Shown piece by piece: positions 8,051 through 17,009 of a DNA stretch of 64,000 nucleotides. This stretch comes from Micromonospora sp. NBRC 110009 (GTDB taxonomy: Bacteria > Actinomycetota > Actinomycetes > Mycobacteriales > Micromonosporaceae): assembly GCF_030518795.1 (NCBI RefSeq), contig NZ_CP130427.1:4154001-4218000 (forward strand), written 5' to 3'. The notes beneath the pieces were generated by a model. The model was not told the DNA's origin. It saw only the letters and a list, made by a program, of their open reading frames with translations, and did no database searches. A program made the translations under genes and the position numbers. The stretch's first letter is position 1, and each line of letters opens with the position of its first letter.

Positions 8051-9531
8051 CAGGCGGGGCCGATGGCGTCGGCGACGATCTGGGCGGAGAGGGTGACCAT
8101 GGGGAGGCCGCCGCCCGGGTGGGTGGAGCCGCCGACCAGCCAGAGGCCGGCCGCCGGGCCGCGGTTGGCCGGGCGGAGCAGGCCGCCCGCGGTGCCGTAG
8201 ATGGCGCCGCCGGGGGCGCCGGCGGCCACGTCCAGGTCGGCCGGGGTGCGGATCTCCCGGAACACCAACCGGTCCCGGACGTCCACGCCCCGCTCGGCGA
8301 GCACGTCGAGGATCCGGTCGGCGTACGCCTCGGCCAGGCCGGGTCGCCGCCAGTCGACCGCGCCCGCCGCGGTGCCGTGGCGGGCGGCGTTGACCAGCAC
8401 GAACCATGCCTCGTGCCCGTCCGGGCGGACGGCCGGGTCGTCGGCCACGGTGACGAAGACCGCCGGGTCGAGGGCCGGCCGGGCCCGGACCCCCCGCCCC
8501 GGGTCGCCGAAGACCGCGTCGAACTCGGCGTCGTAGTCGCGGGGGAAGAAGACGGTGTGGTGCGCCAGCCCGGAGTCCCCGCGCACGCCGAGCAGCAGCA
8601 CGAAGCCGGCCAGGCTGCGGTCGGTGAGCCCGGCCAACCGGCGCGGGGTGGGCAGCAGGTCCCGGTAGACGGTGAGCGCGTCCACGTTGGCCACCACCAC
8701 GTCGGCGGGGATCGGGGCGGCCACCCCGGCGAGGCGTACCCCGTGCACCCGGCCGCCGGCGGCGTCGATCCGGGTGACCGTGGTGCCGGTCCGCACCACC
8801 ACGCCCAGGTCCAGGCAGCGGGAGAGCAGCGCGTCGGCGAGGCTGCCCAGCCCGCCGCGCAGGTACCAGCCGCCGAAGGCCAGCTCCGCGTAGGGGACGG
8901 CGACCAGCGCGGCCGGGGCGCGGCGCGGGTCGGCGCCGGTGTAGGTGGCGTACCGGTCGAGCAGCATCCGCAGCCGCGGGTCGGACAGCTGGCCGCGGCC
9001 GAGGCCGCGCAGGGTGCGGCCGGGGGCGATGGCGGCGAGGTCACCGAGCCGCCAGGCCAGCGCGGCCAGGTCCCGCGGGGAGTCGACGGCCCGGCCCAGG
9101 ATGTCCCGGTGGGACGCCGTCCACACCCGGGTGGCCCGGTGCCAGAGCCGCTGCCAGTCGGCCGCCGCCCGGTCCCCGAGGGCCGTGCCGATCCGGGCGG
9201 TGAACTCGGCCGGATCGGCGCAGGAGTCCAGGGTGGGGCCGTCGGGGAAGACGTGCCGGACGATCGGGTCCAGCGGCACCAGGTCGAGGTATTCGTCGAG
9301 CTTCGCCCCGGTCGCCTCGAACAGGTCGTGGAAGACCTGCGGCAGGGTGACCAGGCTCGGCCCGGTGTCGAAGCGCCACGTCCCCTCGGCGGTGTCGTGG
9401 GTGTGCCGGCCCAGCTTGCCGCCGACCACGTCGGCGCGCTCGAAGACGGTCACCTCGTGCCCGGTGACGGCCAGCCGGGCCGCGGTGGCCAGCCCACCCA
9501 CGCCGGCGCCGATGACCACGATCCGCGCCAT
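8047..9531 (-). CDS. crtD: Carotenoid desaturase, FAD-dependent (CrtD/CrtI family)
   Basis: A 494-aa flavoprotein of the phytoene desaturase superfamily. The N-terminus has the Rossmann motif VVIGAGVGGLATAARL and then FERADVVGGKLGR. A substrate-binding region FDTGPSLVTLP follows, and the C-terminal FAD motif reads LWLVGGSTHPGGGLPMV. These are the family hallmarks. The cluster context (CruF-, CruG- and CrtA-like genes) suggests 3',4'-desaturation of the psi end of a monocyclic carotenoid rather than phytoene desaturation; this follows the sioxanthin pathway described in Salinispora and is inference. The gene is last in the operon, 11 bp after the glycosyltransferase. Its stop codon lies in a palindromic repeat next to the IS30 element. 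Confidence 0.85.
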   Translation of the reverse strand: MARIVVIGAGVGGLATAARLAVTGHEVTVFERADVVGGKLGRHTHDTAEGTWRFDTGPSLVTLPQVFHDLFEATGAKLDEYLDLVPLDPIVRHVFPDGPTLDSCADPAEFTARIGTALGDRAAADWQRLWHRATRVWTASHRDILGRAVDSPRDLAALAWRLGDLAAIAPGRTLRGLGRGQLSDPRLRMLLDRYATYTGADPRRAPAALVAVPYAELAFGGWYLRGGLGSLADALLSRCLDLGVVVRTGTTVTRIDAAGGRVHGVRLAGVAAPIPADVVVANVDALTVYRDLLPTPRRLAGLTDRSLAGFVLLLGVRGDSGLAHHTVFFPRDYDAEFDAVFGDPGRGVRARPALDPAVFVTVADDPAVRPDGHEAWFVLVNAARHGTAAGAVDWRRPGLAEAYADRILDVLAERGVDVRDRLVFREIRTPADLDVAAGAPGGAIYGTAGGLLRPANRGPAAGLWLVGGSTHPGGGLPMVTLSAQIVADAIGPAW

Positions 9532-9542
9532 GCCGTGCCCCC

Positions 9543-10670
9543 CTAGCTGACCGGGCGACCCCGCCAGGTGAGCCGGTGCCGCTTCCGCAGATGGTACGAC
9601 CGCAGGGTCAGCCAACCGAGGACCACGACCGACACGGAGTGTGCGAACGCGTCCGGCCAGGCCCGCCCGCCGGTGGCCCGCGCGGTGACCACCCGCCCGG
9701 CGACCCCGAGCAGCCAGGCCAGCGCCGCCAGGCCGGCCACGGCCGGCGCGCCGGCCACCAGCGCCGCTACGGCGACCAGCGGGGGAGCGGTGTAGAGCAG
9801 GAGCAGCAGGGTGACCACCACGGCCGCCGCGACCGGGTGCCCGAAGGAGGCCCAGAGCGACTTGGTGTAGCCGTCGCGCAGCTGCGGCCAGGTCTCGTAC
9901 ATCCGGCAGGCGGCCAGCCGGGAGCCGTCGGCCAGGGCGATCCGGCCGCCGGCCCGCTTGACCGCCCGGGCCAGCCCGATGTCCTCCAGGACCCGGTCGG
10001 CCACCGCCGCGTGCCCGCCGGCCCGCAGGTAGCCGGCCCGGTCCACCACCAGGAACTGCCCGCCGGCCGCGGCCAGCGACGGCCGCCGCGAACGCTCCAT
10101 GGCGCGCAGCGGCAGGAAGGTCAGCCAGAGCCACTGCAACAGCGGCTGCACCAGCCGGTCGGCCGCCGTCCGCACCACGATCCGGGGGTACGGCGACAGC
10201 AGCGCCGCCCCCGCAGCGCGCAGCTCGGTCACCGCCGCCGCGACGGCGTACGGGGTGAGCACCACGTCGGCGTCGACGAAGGCGAGCACGGTCGGGGCCG
10301 AGTCGGCGCGGGTGGCGAGCTGCCAGCAGGCGTGCGGCTTGCCCAGCCAGCCGGGCGGCGGGGCGACCCCGGTGAGCAGGGTGAGCCGCGGGTCGCCGCC
10401 GGCCACCGCGCGGACCACGTCGGCGGTGCCGTCGGTCGAGCCGTCGTCGAGCGCCACGATCCGCAGGTCGGGCACGCCCCGCTGGGCGAGCAGCGCGCGC
10501 AGGCACGGGGTGACCCGGGCGGCCTCGTCGCGCAGCGGCAGCAGCACCGCCACCGCCTCGGTCACCTCGACCGGGCCGGCGGCGGGGCGGCGCAGCCAGC
10601 AGGTGGCGTTCACAAGCGTGTGCGCGGTGAGTGCGGCGACCCCGACGAGCAGGACCAGGACGGCGGTCAT
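9543..10670 (-). CDS. cruG: Family 2 glycosyltransferase, CruG-like carotenoid glycosyltransferase
   Basis: A 375-aa GT-A fold transferase. An N-terminal transmembrane helix (residues 1-20) precedes the catalytic domain: VAVLLPLRDEAARV, the nucleotide-binding VALDDGSTDGTADVV, the metal-binding FVDADVVL and the acceptor-side VLEDIGLARAVKRAG. Three to four C-terminal hydrophobic segments anchor it. The layout matches CruG-type enzymes, which attach a sugar to hydroxylated carotenoid ends. Its ATG overlaps the CruF-like stop by 4 bp (ATGA), indicating translational coupling. In the Salinispora sioxanthin pathway an enzyme of this type glucosylates the carotenoid; the sugar cannot be read from sequence. 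Confidence 0.82.
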   Translation of the reverse strand: MTAVLVLLVGVAALTAHTLVNATCWLRRPAAGPVEVTEAVAVLLPLRDEAARVTPCLRALLAQRGVPDLRIVALDDGSTDGTADVVRAVAGGDPRLTLLTGVAPPPGWLGKPHACWQLATRADSAPTVLAFVDADVVLTPYAVAAAVTELRAAGAALLSPYPRIVVRTAADRLVQPLLQWLWLTFLPLRAMERSRRPSLAAAGGQFLVVDRAGYLRAGGHAAVADRVLEDIGLARAVKRAGGRIALADGSRLAACRMYETWPQLRDGYTKSLWASFGHPVAAAVVVTLLLLLYTAPPLVAVAALVAGAPAVAGLAALAWLLGVAGRVVTARATGGRAWPDAFAHSVSVVVLGWLTLRSYHLRKRHRLTWRGRPVS

Positions 10671-11521
10671 GCCGGCGCGTCGACGCCCGGGCGGGCGGCG
10701 GGCTCCGGCGCCGGGCTGCCGGCGCGGCGGGCGCGCAGCAGCGCCGCGGCCAGCGGCACGGCGGCCACCGCCATCCCGGCCGCGCCCCAGAGCGCGGAGG
10801 CGGGCAGCCGGAGGAAGACCGCGTGCGCCAGCACGCTCGAGGCGTACGTCCACAGGTAGAGCGCGAACATCGGGGCGTCCCGCCGGTCGGCGCGGTCGGC
10901 GGCCGGCCCGGCGAGCGGGCGCAGCGCGCTCATCAGCAGCACCGCGAAGAGCAGCCAGCCGAGGTAGTTGCTGGCCGGGACGCCGGGCAGCCCGGGCAGG
11001 GCGGGGGTGCCGTCCCGCCAGACCCAGTAGCCCTCGGCCACCATCTGCGGGTCGAGGAAGAGGTCCCAGGCGGCCAGCCCGACCGCGGCGAGGGTGACCC
11101 GGCCGAGGCGGTCCACCCAACCGGGCGCCGGCCGGTCGCCGCCCGGCCCGGCACGCCCGGTGAGCCGGACCGCGGTGAGCCACGCCGGCCACGCCATCCA
11201 GGTCCAGGCGAGGGGGATGATCAGCGGCACCCCGGCCAGCTTCGGGCCCAGCTCGCCGGAGTAGTCGTAGCCGCCGAACGGGAAGCCGGTGGCCACCCCG
11301 AGCGCCTCGATCGCGAAGCCGCCGCCGGTGGCCACCGCGACCAGCGCGAACGCCGCCCGGGTGCCCCGGGTGAGCAGCGCGTGGCCGACGGAGAGCAGCC
11401 AGCCGAGCAGGACCGTGGCCACGGTCAGGCCGGCCCGGGTGGCGCCGGCGGTGAGCGGGTAGCAGATCTGGGCGAGGACCAGACCGGCCAGCACCGCCCA
11501 GGGCAGCCGGCGTCGGATCAC
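10667..11521 (-). CDS. cruF: CruF-like carotenoid 1',2'-hydratase (integral membrane)
   Basis: A 284-aa polytopic membrane protein with about seven to eight hydrophobic helices. Conserved-looking polar signatures sit between helices: GFPFGGYDYSGELGPKLAGVPLIIPLAW near residues 75-105, WDLFLDPQMVAEGYWVW near 150-167 and SNYLGWLL near 185. These are typical of the carotenoid biosynthesis (CruF) family, which hydrates the psi end of gamma-carotene-type substrates. Starts at GTG, which overlaps the GNAT stop by 4 bp, and its stop overlaps the CruG-like start. Position between GNAT and CruG-like genes supports a role in end-group tailoring. Confidence 0.82.
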   Translation of the reverse strand: MIRRRLPWAVLAGLVLAQICYPLTAGATRAGLTVATVLLGWLLSVGHALLTRGTRAAFALVAVATGGGFAIEALGVATGFPFGGYDYSGELGPKLAGVPLIIPLAWTWMAWPAWLTAVRLTGRAGPGGDRPAPGWVDRLGRVTLAAVGLAAWDLFLDPQMVAEGYWVWRDGTPALPGLPGVPASNYLGWLLFAVLLMSALRPLAGPAADRADRRDAPMFALYLWTYASSVLAHAVFLRLPASALWGAAGMAVAAVPLAAALLRARRAGSPAPEPAARPGVDAPA

Positions 11522-12096
11522 GACGGGGCCGGACCGGGCCCGGCGCCGGGGGCGGGCGGGGGCAGCGGCAGGTCCCGGCCGAGCACGCCGAACGGCCGTT
11601 CGTCGCCGGGGAAGTGGAAGCGGCGGAGCACGTCGACGAAGCCGAAGCGGCGGTAGAGCCGCCAGGCGCGGGACTTCTGCTCGTCGGCCTCGGGGGTGGA
11701 GAGCAGGGTGGTCGTGCCCTCCGCCATGGTGAGCAGGGCGCGCAGCTGGCCGGCGCCGAGGCCGTGCCCCTGCGCGGGCGGGCGCACGTGCAGCTCCACC
11801 ACCTCGAAGCAGTGGGTCAGCCAGCGCTGCCGGGCCTCGGCGTCCAGCGCCCGGTGCACCTGGTCGTGCCACCACTGGCCGGACGCGCCGAGGTAGCCGT
11901 ACCCGAAGCCGGCCAGGTGCCCCTCGGTGGTGAGGCTGGCGACGGCGCGGAAGCCGGGGCGGCGGACGTGGGTGGCGATGTAGCCGCGCCGGGCCTCCAG
12001 CAGGTCGGGGCGGTAGCCCATCGCCTCGCCGTAGACGGCCACCACGTCGTCCAGCCGCCGGACCAGATCGTCCGGCGTCCACCGCACCAACCTCAT
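11518..12096 (-). CDS. GNAT-family N-acetyltransferase
   Basis: A 192-aa protein of the GNAT fold. The middle strand and acetyl-CoA loop read VVELHVRPPAQGHGLGAGQLRALL (around residues 98-120), and the C-terminal strand is SRAWRLYRRFGFVDVLR. There is no recognisable subfamily. The gene is embedded in the carotenoid operon with 4-bp overlaps on both sides, so it is made in step with the pathway enzymes. Whether it acts on the pigment, on a sugar, or on something unrelated is not visible. Its retention in so tight an operon makes it the least explained member of the cluster. Confidence 0.8.
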   Translation of the reverse strand: MRLVRWTPDDLVRRLDDVVAVYGEAMGYRPDLLEARRGYIATHVRRPGFRAVASLTTEGHLAGFGYGYLGASGQWWHDQVHRALDAEARQRWLTHCFEVVELHVRPPAQGHGLGAGQLRALLTMAEGTTTLLSTPEADEQKSRAWRLYRRFGFVDVLRRFHFPGDERPFGVLGRDLPLPPPAPGAGPGPAPS

Positions 12097-12824
12097 GCGT
12101 GTCCTTTCGCCGTTTCCGGGTCGCCCTCGACGACCCATCCCAGCACCGTCCGATCGCCGACCACGTCGCCCACCGCGAACCGCGCGAACAGTTCCTCGGC
12201 GTACCACCCCTCAATGGGGGTACGGGTGATCGCGGCGCGGTGCTCCGGGTGACGGTACGCGAACGCGACCAGGTCCGCCGGATCCCGCCACAGACTCACC
12301 GTGCCCTGCCAGCCGAGCGGCGCCTCGCCGACGCCGAACCGGGCGAGCAGCCCGGGCGCGGCGTGCAGGGCGGCGGCGACGGGGGGAATGGCCCGCCAGA
12401 AGGTGACCGCCCGGCGGGCCCGCAGCCGGGCCCGGGTCAGCGCCAGCACCGGCCCGGTGACCGGGCCGCCGGCCGGCTCGCCGAACGGCCGCCGGCCGGA
12501 CCACTCGCCCCGGCTGGTCAGCGGGCGCAGCTCCATCCGGACCGCGGCGTGGGCGAGCCGGGCCCAGGACCGGCCGACCGGCGAGGCGTCGAAGCCGGCC
12601 GCCGCGGCGGGGGAGTCCCAGACCACCAGGGCGGCCCAGCGGGTCAGGTCGGCGTCGCCGGGACCGAAGCCGGTGCCGGTCCCGGTGCCGAGCAGCTTGG
12701 CGAACCGGACGCCGGGGAGGCGGCGCAGCCGCGCCGGGTGGGTGGCCATCCGGGCCAGCGCCCGGGGCACCGCCGCCCGGGGGATCCGCCACACGTGCAG
12801 CGTGACCAGCTCGGGAACGCTCAC
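12093..12824 (-). CDS. crtA: Spheroidene monooxygenase (CrtA)-like protein
   Basis: A 243-aa protein of the spheroidene monooxygenase family: N-terminal LVTLHVWRIPRAAVPRALARMA, then RFAKLLGTGTGTGF and WAALVVWDSPAAAAGFDASP, and a C-terminal half containing LTRARLRARRAVTFWRAIPPVAAAL and WQGTVSLWRDPADLVAFAYRHPEHRAAI. CrtA enzymes oxygenate C-2 of carotenoid psi ends. In this cluster it is a good candidate for the 2'-hydroxyl of a sioxanthin-like product; that step is inference. Starts at GTG overlapping the YbaK-like stop by 4 bp, and its own stop overlaps the GNAT start. Family assignment is good but function is not proven. Confidence 0.75.
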   Translation of the reverse strand: MSVPELVTLHVWRIPRAAVPRALARMATHPARLRRLPGVRFAKLLGTGTGTGFGPGDADLTRWAALVVWDSPAAAAGFDASPVGRSWARLAHAAVRMELRPLTSRGEWSGRRPFGEPAGGPVTGPVLALTRARLRARRAVTFWRAIPPVAAALHAAPGLLARFGVGEAPLGWQGTVSLWRDPADLVAFAYRHPEHRAAITRTPIEGWYAEELFARFAVGDVVGDRTVLGWVVEGDPETAKGHA

Positions 12825-13318
12825 GCCACCTCGGCCGCCGTGCCGCCGGTGATCCGCAGCAGCTCCGCGTACGTGGTGGGGAAGACCGCCTGCGGCACGC
12901 CGCCGGCCGCCCACACCTCGCCGTACGCCTCAAGGGCCGTGTCCACCAGGGTGCGCAGCGGCCGGGGGTGGCCGACCGGGGCGACGCCGCCGATCACCTG
13001 CCCGGTGTGCTGCCGGACGAACTCCGGGGTGGCCCGGCGCAACCGGGTGACCCCGATGGACGCGGCGAGCCCGGCGGTGTCCACCCGGTGCGCGCCGGAG
13101 GTGAGGACCAGCAGCGGGGTGGCGTCGGCGTCGAAGACGAGCGAGTTGGCGATGGCGCCGACGCCGACGCCGAGCGCCTCGGCCGCCGCCGCGGCGGTGT
13201 GCACCGCCTCGGGCAGCAGGCGGACCTGGCTCGGGTCGCCGGAGCCGTTCCGCGCGCCCGCGTCGTCGAGCGCCCGTTGCACCGCCTGCACGTTCTGATG
13301 TGGCTGCATGTGGGCCAT
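12821..13318 (-). CDS. YbaK/ProX-domain aminoacyl-tRNA deacylase-like protein
   Basis: A 165-aa YbaK-fold protein. Family members remove Cys or Ala wrongly attached to tRNA(Pro). The visible core is VGAIANSLVFDADATPLLVLTSGAHRVD, then TPEFVRQHTGQVIGGVAPVGHP, the conserved GGVxPxGH loop of the active site, and VWAAGGVPQAVFPTTYAELLRITGG near the C-terminus. ATG at 13318; a second ATG nine bases further in (13309) is possible. It heads the six-gene operon and overlaps the CrtA-like gene by 4 bp. It has no obvious link to carotenoids and may just share the promoter. Divergent from the PA14 dehydrogenase gene across 115 bp. Confidence 0.85.
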   Translation of the reverse strand: MAHMQPHQNVQAVQRALDDAGARNGSGDPSQVRLLPEAVHTAAAAAEALGVGVGAIANSLVFDADATPLLVLTSGAHRVDTAGLAASIGVTRLRRATPEFVRQHTGQVIGGVAPVGHPRPLRTLVDTALEAYGEVWAAGGVPQAVFPTTYAELLRITGGTAAEVA

Positions 13319-13433
13319 TCTTCCCGGTACGCCTCGACCCCCTTCACCCGCCCGCTCGGCCTGTCGCCGCCCGTTCCGCGCGTCCGCTGCGATGATGAGC
13401 GGGCTTCACATGCCCTGACGGGAGTCGATCCAC

Positions 13434-16400
13434 ATGCGCAGCGCCGAGTCGAAGTACCTGAATGCCGGCATTCTGGTCGTGGTGTGCGCCCTGGTGGCCG
13501 CCATGCTCCCGGCCCGCCCGGGGGCGGCCGCACCTCCGACGGACTTCCAGAGCTCGCTGGTCGTGGGATCGGGCCTGGACGGGCCGTCCGGCTTCGAGAT
13601 CGCCCCCGACGGCCGGATCTTCATCCTTGAGCGTGCCGGCAAGGTGAAGGTGGTCAAGGACGGCCAGCTCCTCGCCCAACCCTTCGCGGACCTGCCCTCC
13701 GAGCCCACCGGCGACCGGGGCCTCATCGGCATCGCCTTCGATCCCGAGTTCGGGGTGTCGAACCACTATGTGTACTTCTATTACACCGGCCTCGACCTGC
13801 TCAACCACCTGGTCCGCTTCGACGCCTCCGGCGACGTCGGCACCAACGGGCCCTACCAGATCTTCAGCACCCGGTCGCCGTCCCAGCAGCTGCACGTCGG
13901 GGGAAGCATCGGGTTCGGGCGGGACGGCAAGCTCTACCTCGCGGTGGGGGACAACGGTTATCCGGCGAACGCGCAGAACCTGAGCAATCCGCACGGGAAG
14001 GTGCTGCGCATCGACAAGGACGGCTCCATCCCCACCGACAACCCCTTCTACGGTCAGGCCGGCAAGGACCCGGCCATCTGGGCGTACGGCTTCCGCAACC
14101 CCTGGCGCTTCCAATTCGACAGCGCGACCGGGGAGCTGTACGGGGCGGACGTGGGCGACTACACGTGGGAGGAGCTCAACCACATCGTCAAGGGCGGCAA
14201 CTACGGCTGGCCGCTCAAGGAGGGGGTCTGCACCGCGGACTGTGCGGGATTCACCGACCCGATCCACGCCTACCCCCACAACGGGCGCAGCGCGGCCGTC
14301 ACCGGTGGCCCGGTCTACCGCGGCGCCATGTTCCCCCCGCAGTACCAGGGCCGGCTCTTCTTCGGCGACTACGCGCAGGGTTTCATCAGGATGGCCCAGC
14401 TCGACGCGAGCGGCGCCGTCACGGCGGTGGACGACTTCGACACCTCCGCGGGCAGCGTCGTGGACCTGAAGGTGGCCGCCGACGGCTCGCTGTACTACCT
14501 CACCTACTACCCGGGTGAGCTGTACCGGGTCACCTACAACACCACGTCCCATGTCCCCGTCGCGCAGGCCGCGGCGGACGTCACGAAGGGCGTCGGCCCA
14601 CTCCAGGTGCAGTTCTCCAGCGCCGGGAGCAGCGACCCGGACGGTGATCCGCTCACCTACCGGTGGGACTTCGGCGACGGGACGACGAGCACGGCGGCGA
14701 ACCCCAGCAGGACCTACTCGGACGTCGGCGTGTTCACCGTGCGCCTGACGGTGTCCGACGGGCAGCACCAGACCTCGGCGAAGCCGATCGTGATCCAGGT
14801 GGGTATCCCGCCGACGCTGACCGTGGGAGCGCCCACGGAGGGTGCGACGTACCGGGCCGGTGACACCATCACGTACACCGCCTCGGCCGTCGACGCCGCG
14901 GGGTTCGACCTCAACGACGCGGCGCTCAAGACCGAGGTCCGGCTGCACCACGGCACCCACGTCCACCCCTTCGTCGGGCCGCTGACCGGCCGGGTCGGGT
15001 CGTTCACCATCCCGACGACCGGCGAGGCCTCGGCGGACACCTGGTACGAGATCATCGTGACCGCCACCGACACCAACGGTCTCGCCACCACCAGGTCGGT
15101 CAACATCTATCCGCGCAAGTCGACGTTCACCCTGGCCACCCAACCGGCCAACCTCGGGCTGACCCTCGACGGCGTCCCGGTGACCACGCCGAGGACCGTC
15201 GAGGGCGTGGTCGGCTTCCAACGGGAACTGGCCGCACCGGCCACCGCGGTGACCGCCGACGGGACCGTCCACCACTTCACCGGCTGGTCGGACAACAGGC
15301 AGATCCGGCACGTCATCGCCACGCCCGCGACCGCCACCACCTACACCGCCACCTACGCCCCGTCGACCCCGTTCACCGGCACGTACTTCGCCAACAAGGA
15401 CCTGTCCGGGACGCCGGTGCTGACCCGGCCGGACCGGCAGATCGACTTCGTCTGGCAGAACGATTCACCGGCGCCCGGGGTCCCGTCGGACAACTTCTCC
15501 GTCCGGTGGGTCAAGAGTCAGTACTTCGCCGCCGGGCGCTACCGCTTCACCACGGCGACCGATGACGGGGTCCGGCTCTACATCGACAACCGGCTGGTGA
15601 TCGACCGCTGGCAGACCCAGTCGAACACCGCCTACGACCACGTCATCGACCTCGGTGCCGGCAACCACACGCTGAAGATGGAGTACTTCGACAGCGGCCT
15701 CAACGCCCTGGCGAAGTTGACCTGGGACGCGACGCCCGATCAACCGGACGAGTCGTTCCTCGCGCAGTACTGGAACACGCCGGACGCCGGCCGGGTGCCG
15801 GCGATCCCCACCACGCCGCCGACCCTCTCCCGCAACGAGGCCACGATCAACTACCGCTGGTGGGGTGGCTCGCCGGCGCCGCAGATCGCCACGGATCACT
15901 TCGTCGCCCGCTGGAGCCGGACGATGAACCTGGCGCCCGGGATCTACGAGTTCGCCGCGACCGCCGACGACGGCGTGCGGCTCAGCGTCGACGGGGTGCG
16001 GGTGATCGACAAGTGGATCGACCAGAGCGCCACCACGCACACCGCGCGGGTCGTCATCGACGGGGGCCCGCACAACGTCGTCATGGAGTACTACGAGAAC
16101 ACGTACGACGCGACCGCCCAGCTGACCTATCGGCAGGTGGAGGAGCTACCCCAGCCCACGGACTACACGGCCGAGTTCTGGAACACCGCCGCCGGGTCGC
16201 CCCCCTCGATCCCCACCGGCCCGCCCGTGGTGAGCCGCAGCGACGCGCGGATCAACTTCGCCTGGGGCGCCGGCGCGCCGGCCGCCGGCGTCAACGCCGA
16301 CCAGTTCGTCGCGCGCTGGACCCGCACCGACACCCTGTCCGCCGGGGTGTACCGGTTCAGCGGCGTCAGCGACGACGGGATCCGGGTGTTCGTCGACAAC

Positions 16401-16934
16401 GTGCCGATCGTCAACCAGTGGCGAGACCAGAACGCCGCCTACAGCGTCGACGCGGTCGTCCTCGGTGGGACGCACACCATCCGGGTGGAGTACTACGAGA
16501 ACGCCCGGGACGCGCGGGTGACGTTCGACTACGCCCGCGTCGCGGACGTCACGCCGTCCACCGGGTACGCGGCCGAGTACTTCGCCAACCGGGACCTGTC
16601 CGGGCAACCGGCGGTGACCCGTCAGGAGGTCGCGGTCGACTTCGACTGGCGGTCCGGCTCGCCCGACCCCACGATTCCCGCCGACAACTTCTCCGCGCGC
16701 TGGACCCGGACCATGCAGCTGGCCGGTGGGACGTACCGGTTCGAGGCGACCGGGGACGACGGGATCCGGGTCCTGGTGGACGGCGTCGTGGTGCTGAACG
16801 GCTGGTCGGATCATTCGCCGACGACGTTCACCGCGGACGTGCCGCTCACCGCCGGCTCCCACAAGATCACCATCGAGTACTACGAGAAGGGCGGAAGCGC
16901 GCTGGCCCGGTTCAGCGAACCCACCCTGCGCTGA
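13434..16934 (+). CDS. Secreted sugar dehydrogenase (GSDH type) with PKD and four PA14 domains
   Basis: A 1166-aa exported protein. Residues 1-33 form a signal peptide with an AxA site. Residues about 38-365 are a six-bladed propeller of the soluble glucose/sorbosone dehydrogenase family, normally PQQ- and calcium-dependent: GFEIAPDGRIFILERAGKVKV, RGLIGIAFDPEF, LYLAVGDNGYP, WAYGFRNPWRFQFD and GGNYGWPLKEG. A PKD domain follows (about 372-455, core YRWDFGDGT), then two Ig-like or repeat segments (about 456-640). Four PA14 domains occupy roughly 646-770, 773-898, 909-1035 and 1043-1166. PA14 modules usually bind carbohydrate, so the protein likely docks on a polysaccharide while oxidising a sugar. 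No sortase signal or C-terminal transmembrane helix is visible. Its substrate is unknown. Confidence 0.88.
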   Translation: MRSAESKYLNAGILVVVCALVAAMLPARPGAAAPPTDFQSSLVVGSGLDGPSGFEIAPDGRIFILERAGKVKVVKDGQLLAQPFADLPSEPTGDRGLIGIAFDPEFGVSNHYVYFYYTGLDLLNHLVRFDASGDVGTNGPYQIFSTRSPSQQLHVGGSIGFGRDGKLYLAVGDNGYPANAQNLSNPHGKVLRIDKDGSIPTDNPFYGQAGKDPAIWAYGFRNPWRFQFDSATGELYGADVGDYTWEELNHIVKGGNYGWPLKEGVCTADCAGFTDPIHAYPHNGRSAAVTGGPVYRGAMFPPQYQGRLFFGDYAQGFIRMAQLDASGAVTAVDDFDTSAGSVVDLKVAADGSLYYLTYYPGELYRVTYNTTSHVPVAQAAADVTKGVGPLQVQFSSAGSSDPDGDPLTYRWDFGDGTTSTAANPSRTYSDVGVFTVRLTVSDGQHQTSAKPIVIQVGIPPTLTVGAPTEGATYRAGDTITYTASAVDAAGFDLNDAALKTEVRLHHGTHVHPFVGPLTGRVGSFTIPTTGEASADTWYEIIVTATDTNGLATTRSVNIYPRKSTFTLATQPANLGLTLDGVPVTTPRTVEGVVGFQRELAAPATAVTADGTVHHFTGWSDNRQIRHVIATPATATTYTATYAPSTPFTGTYFANKDLSGTPVLTRPDRQIDFVWQNDSPAPGVPSDNFSVRWVKSQYFAAGRYRFTTATDDGVRLYIDNRLVIDRWQTQSNTAYDHVIDLGAGNHTLKMEYFDSGLNALAKLTWDATPDQPDESFLAQYWNTPDAGRVPAIPTTPPTLSRNEATINYRWWGGSPAPQIATDHFVARWSRTMNLAPGIYEFAATADDGVRLSVDGVRVIDKWIDQSATTHTARVVIDGGPHNVVMEYYENTYDATAQLTYRQVEELPQPTDYTAEFWNTAAGSPPSIPTGPPVVSRSDARINFAWGAGAPAAGVNADQFVARWTRTDTLSAGVYRFSGVSDDGIRVFVDNVPIVNQWRDQNAAYSVDAVVLGGTHTIRVEYYENARDARVTFDYARVADVTPSTGYAAEYFANRDLSGQPAVTRQEVAVDFDWRSGSPDPTIPADNFSARWTRTMQLAGGTYRFEATGDDGIRVLVDGVVVLNGWSDHSPTTFTADVPLTAGSHKITIEYYEKGGSALARFSEPTLR

Positions 16935-17009
16935 GCGGGAGGGCGGCGCGGACGCGCGGGCTCACCGCGACCGTGCCGCGCCCGACCCACCGGAGCCGTG
17001 GCGGCCGGG

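Noticed and set aside
8047..9531. Reading the FAD enzyme as the primary phytoene desaturase CrtI
   Set aside because: Sequence alone cannot exclude it, but no phytoene synthase is adjacent and the neighbours all tailor end groups, so a CrtD-type role is more likely.
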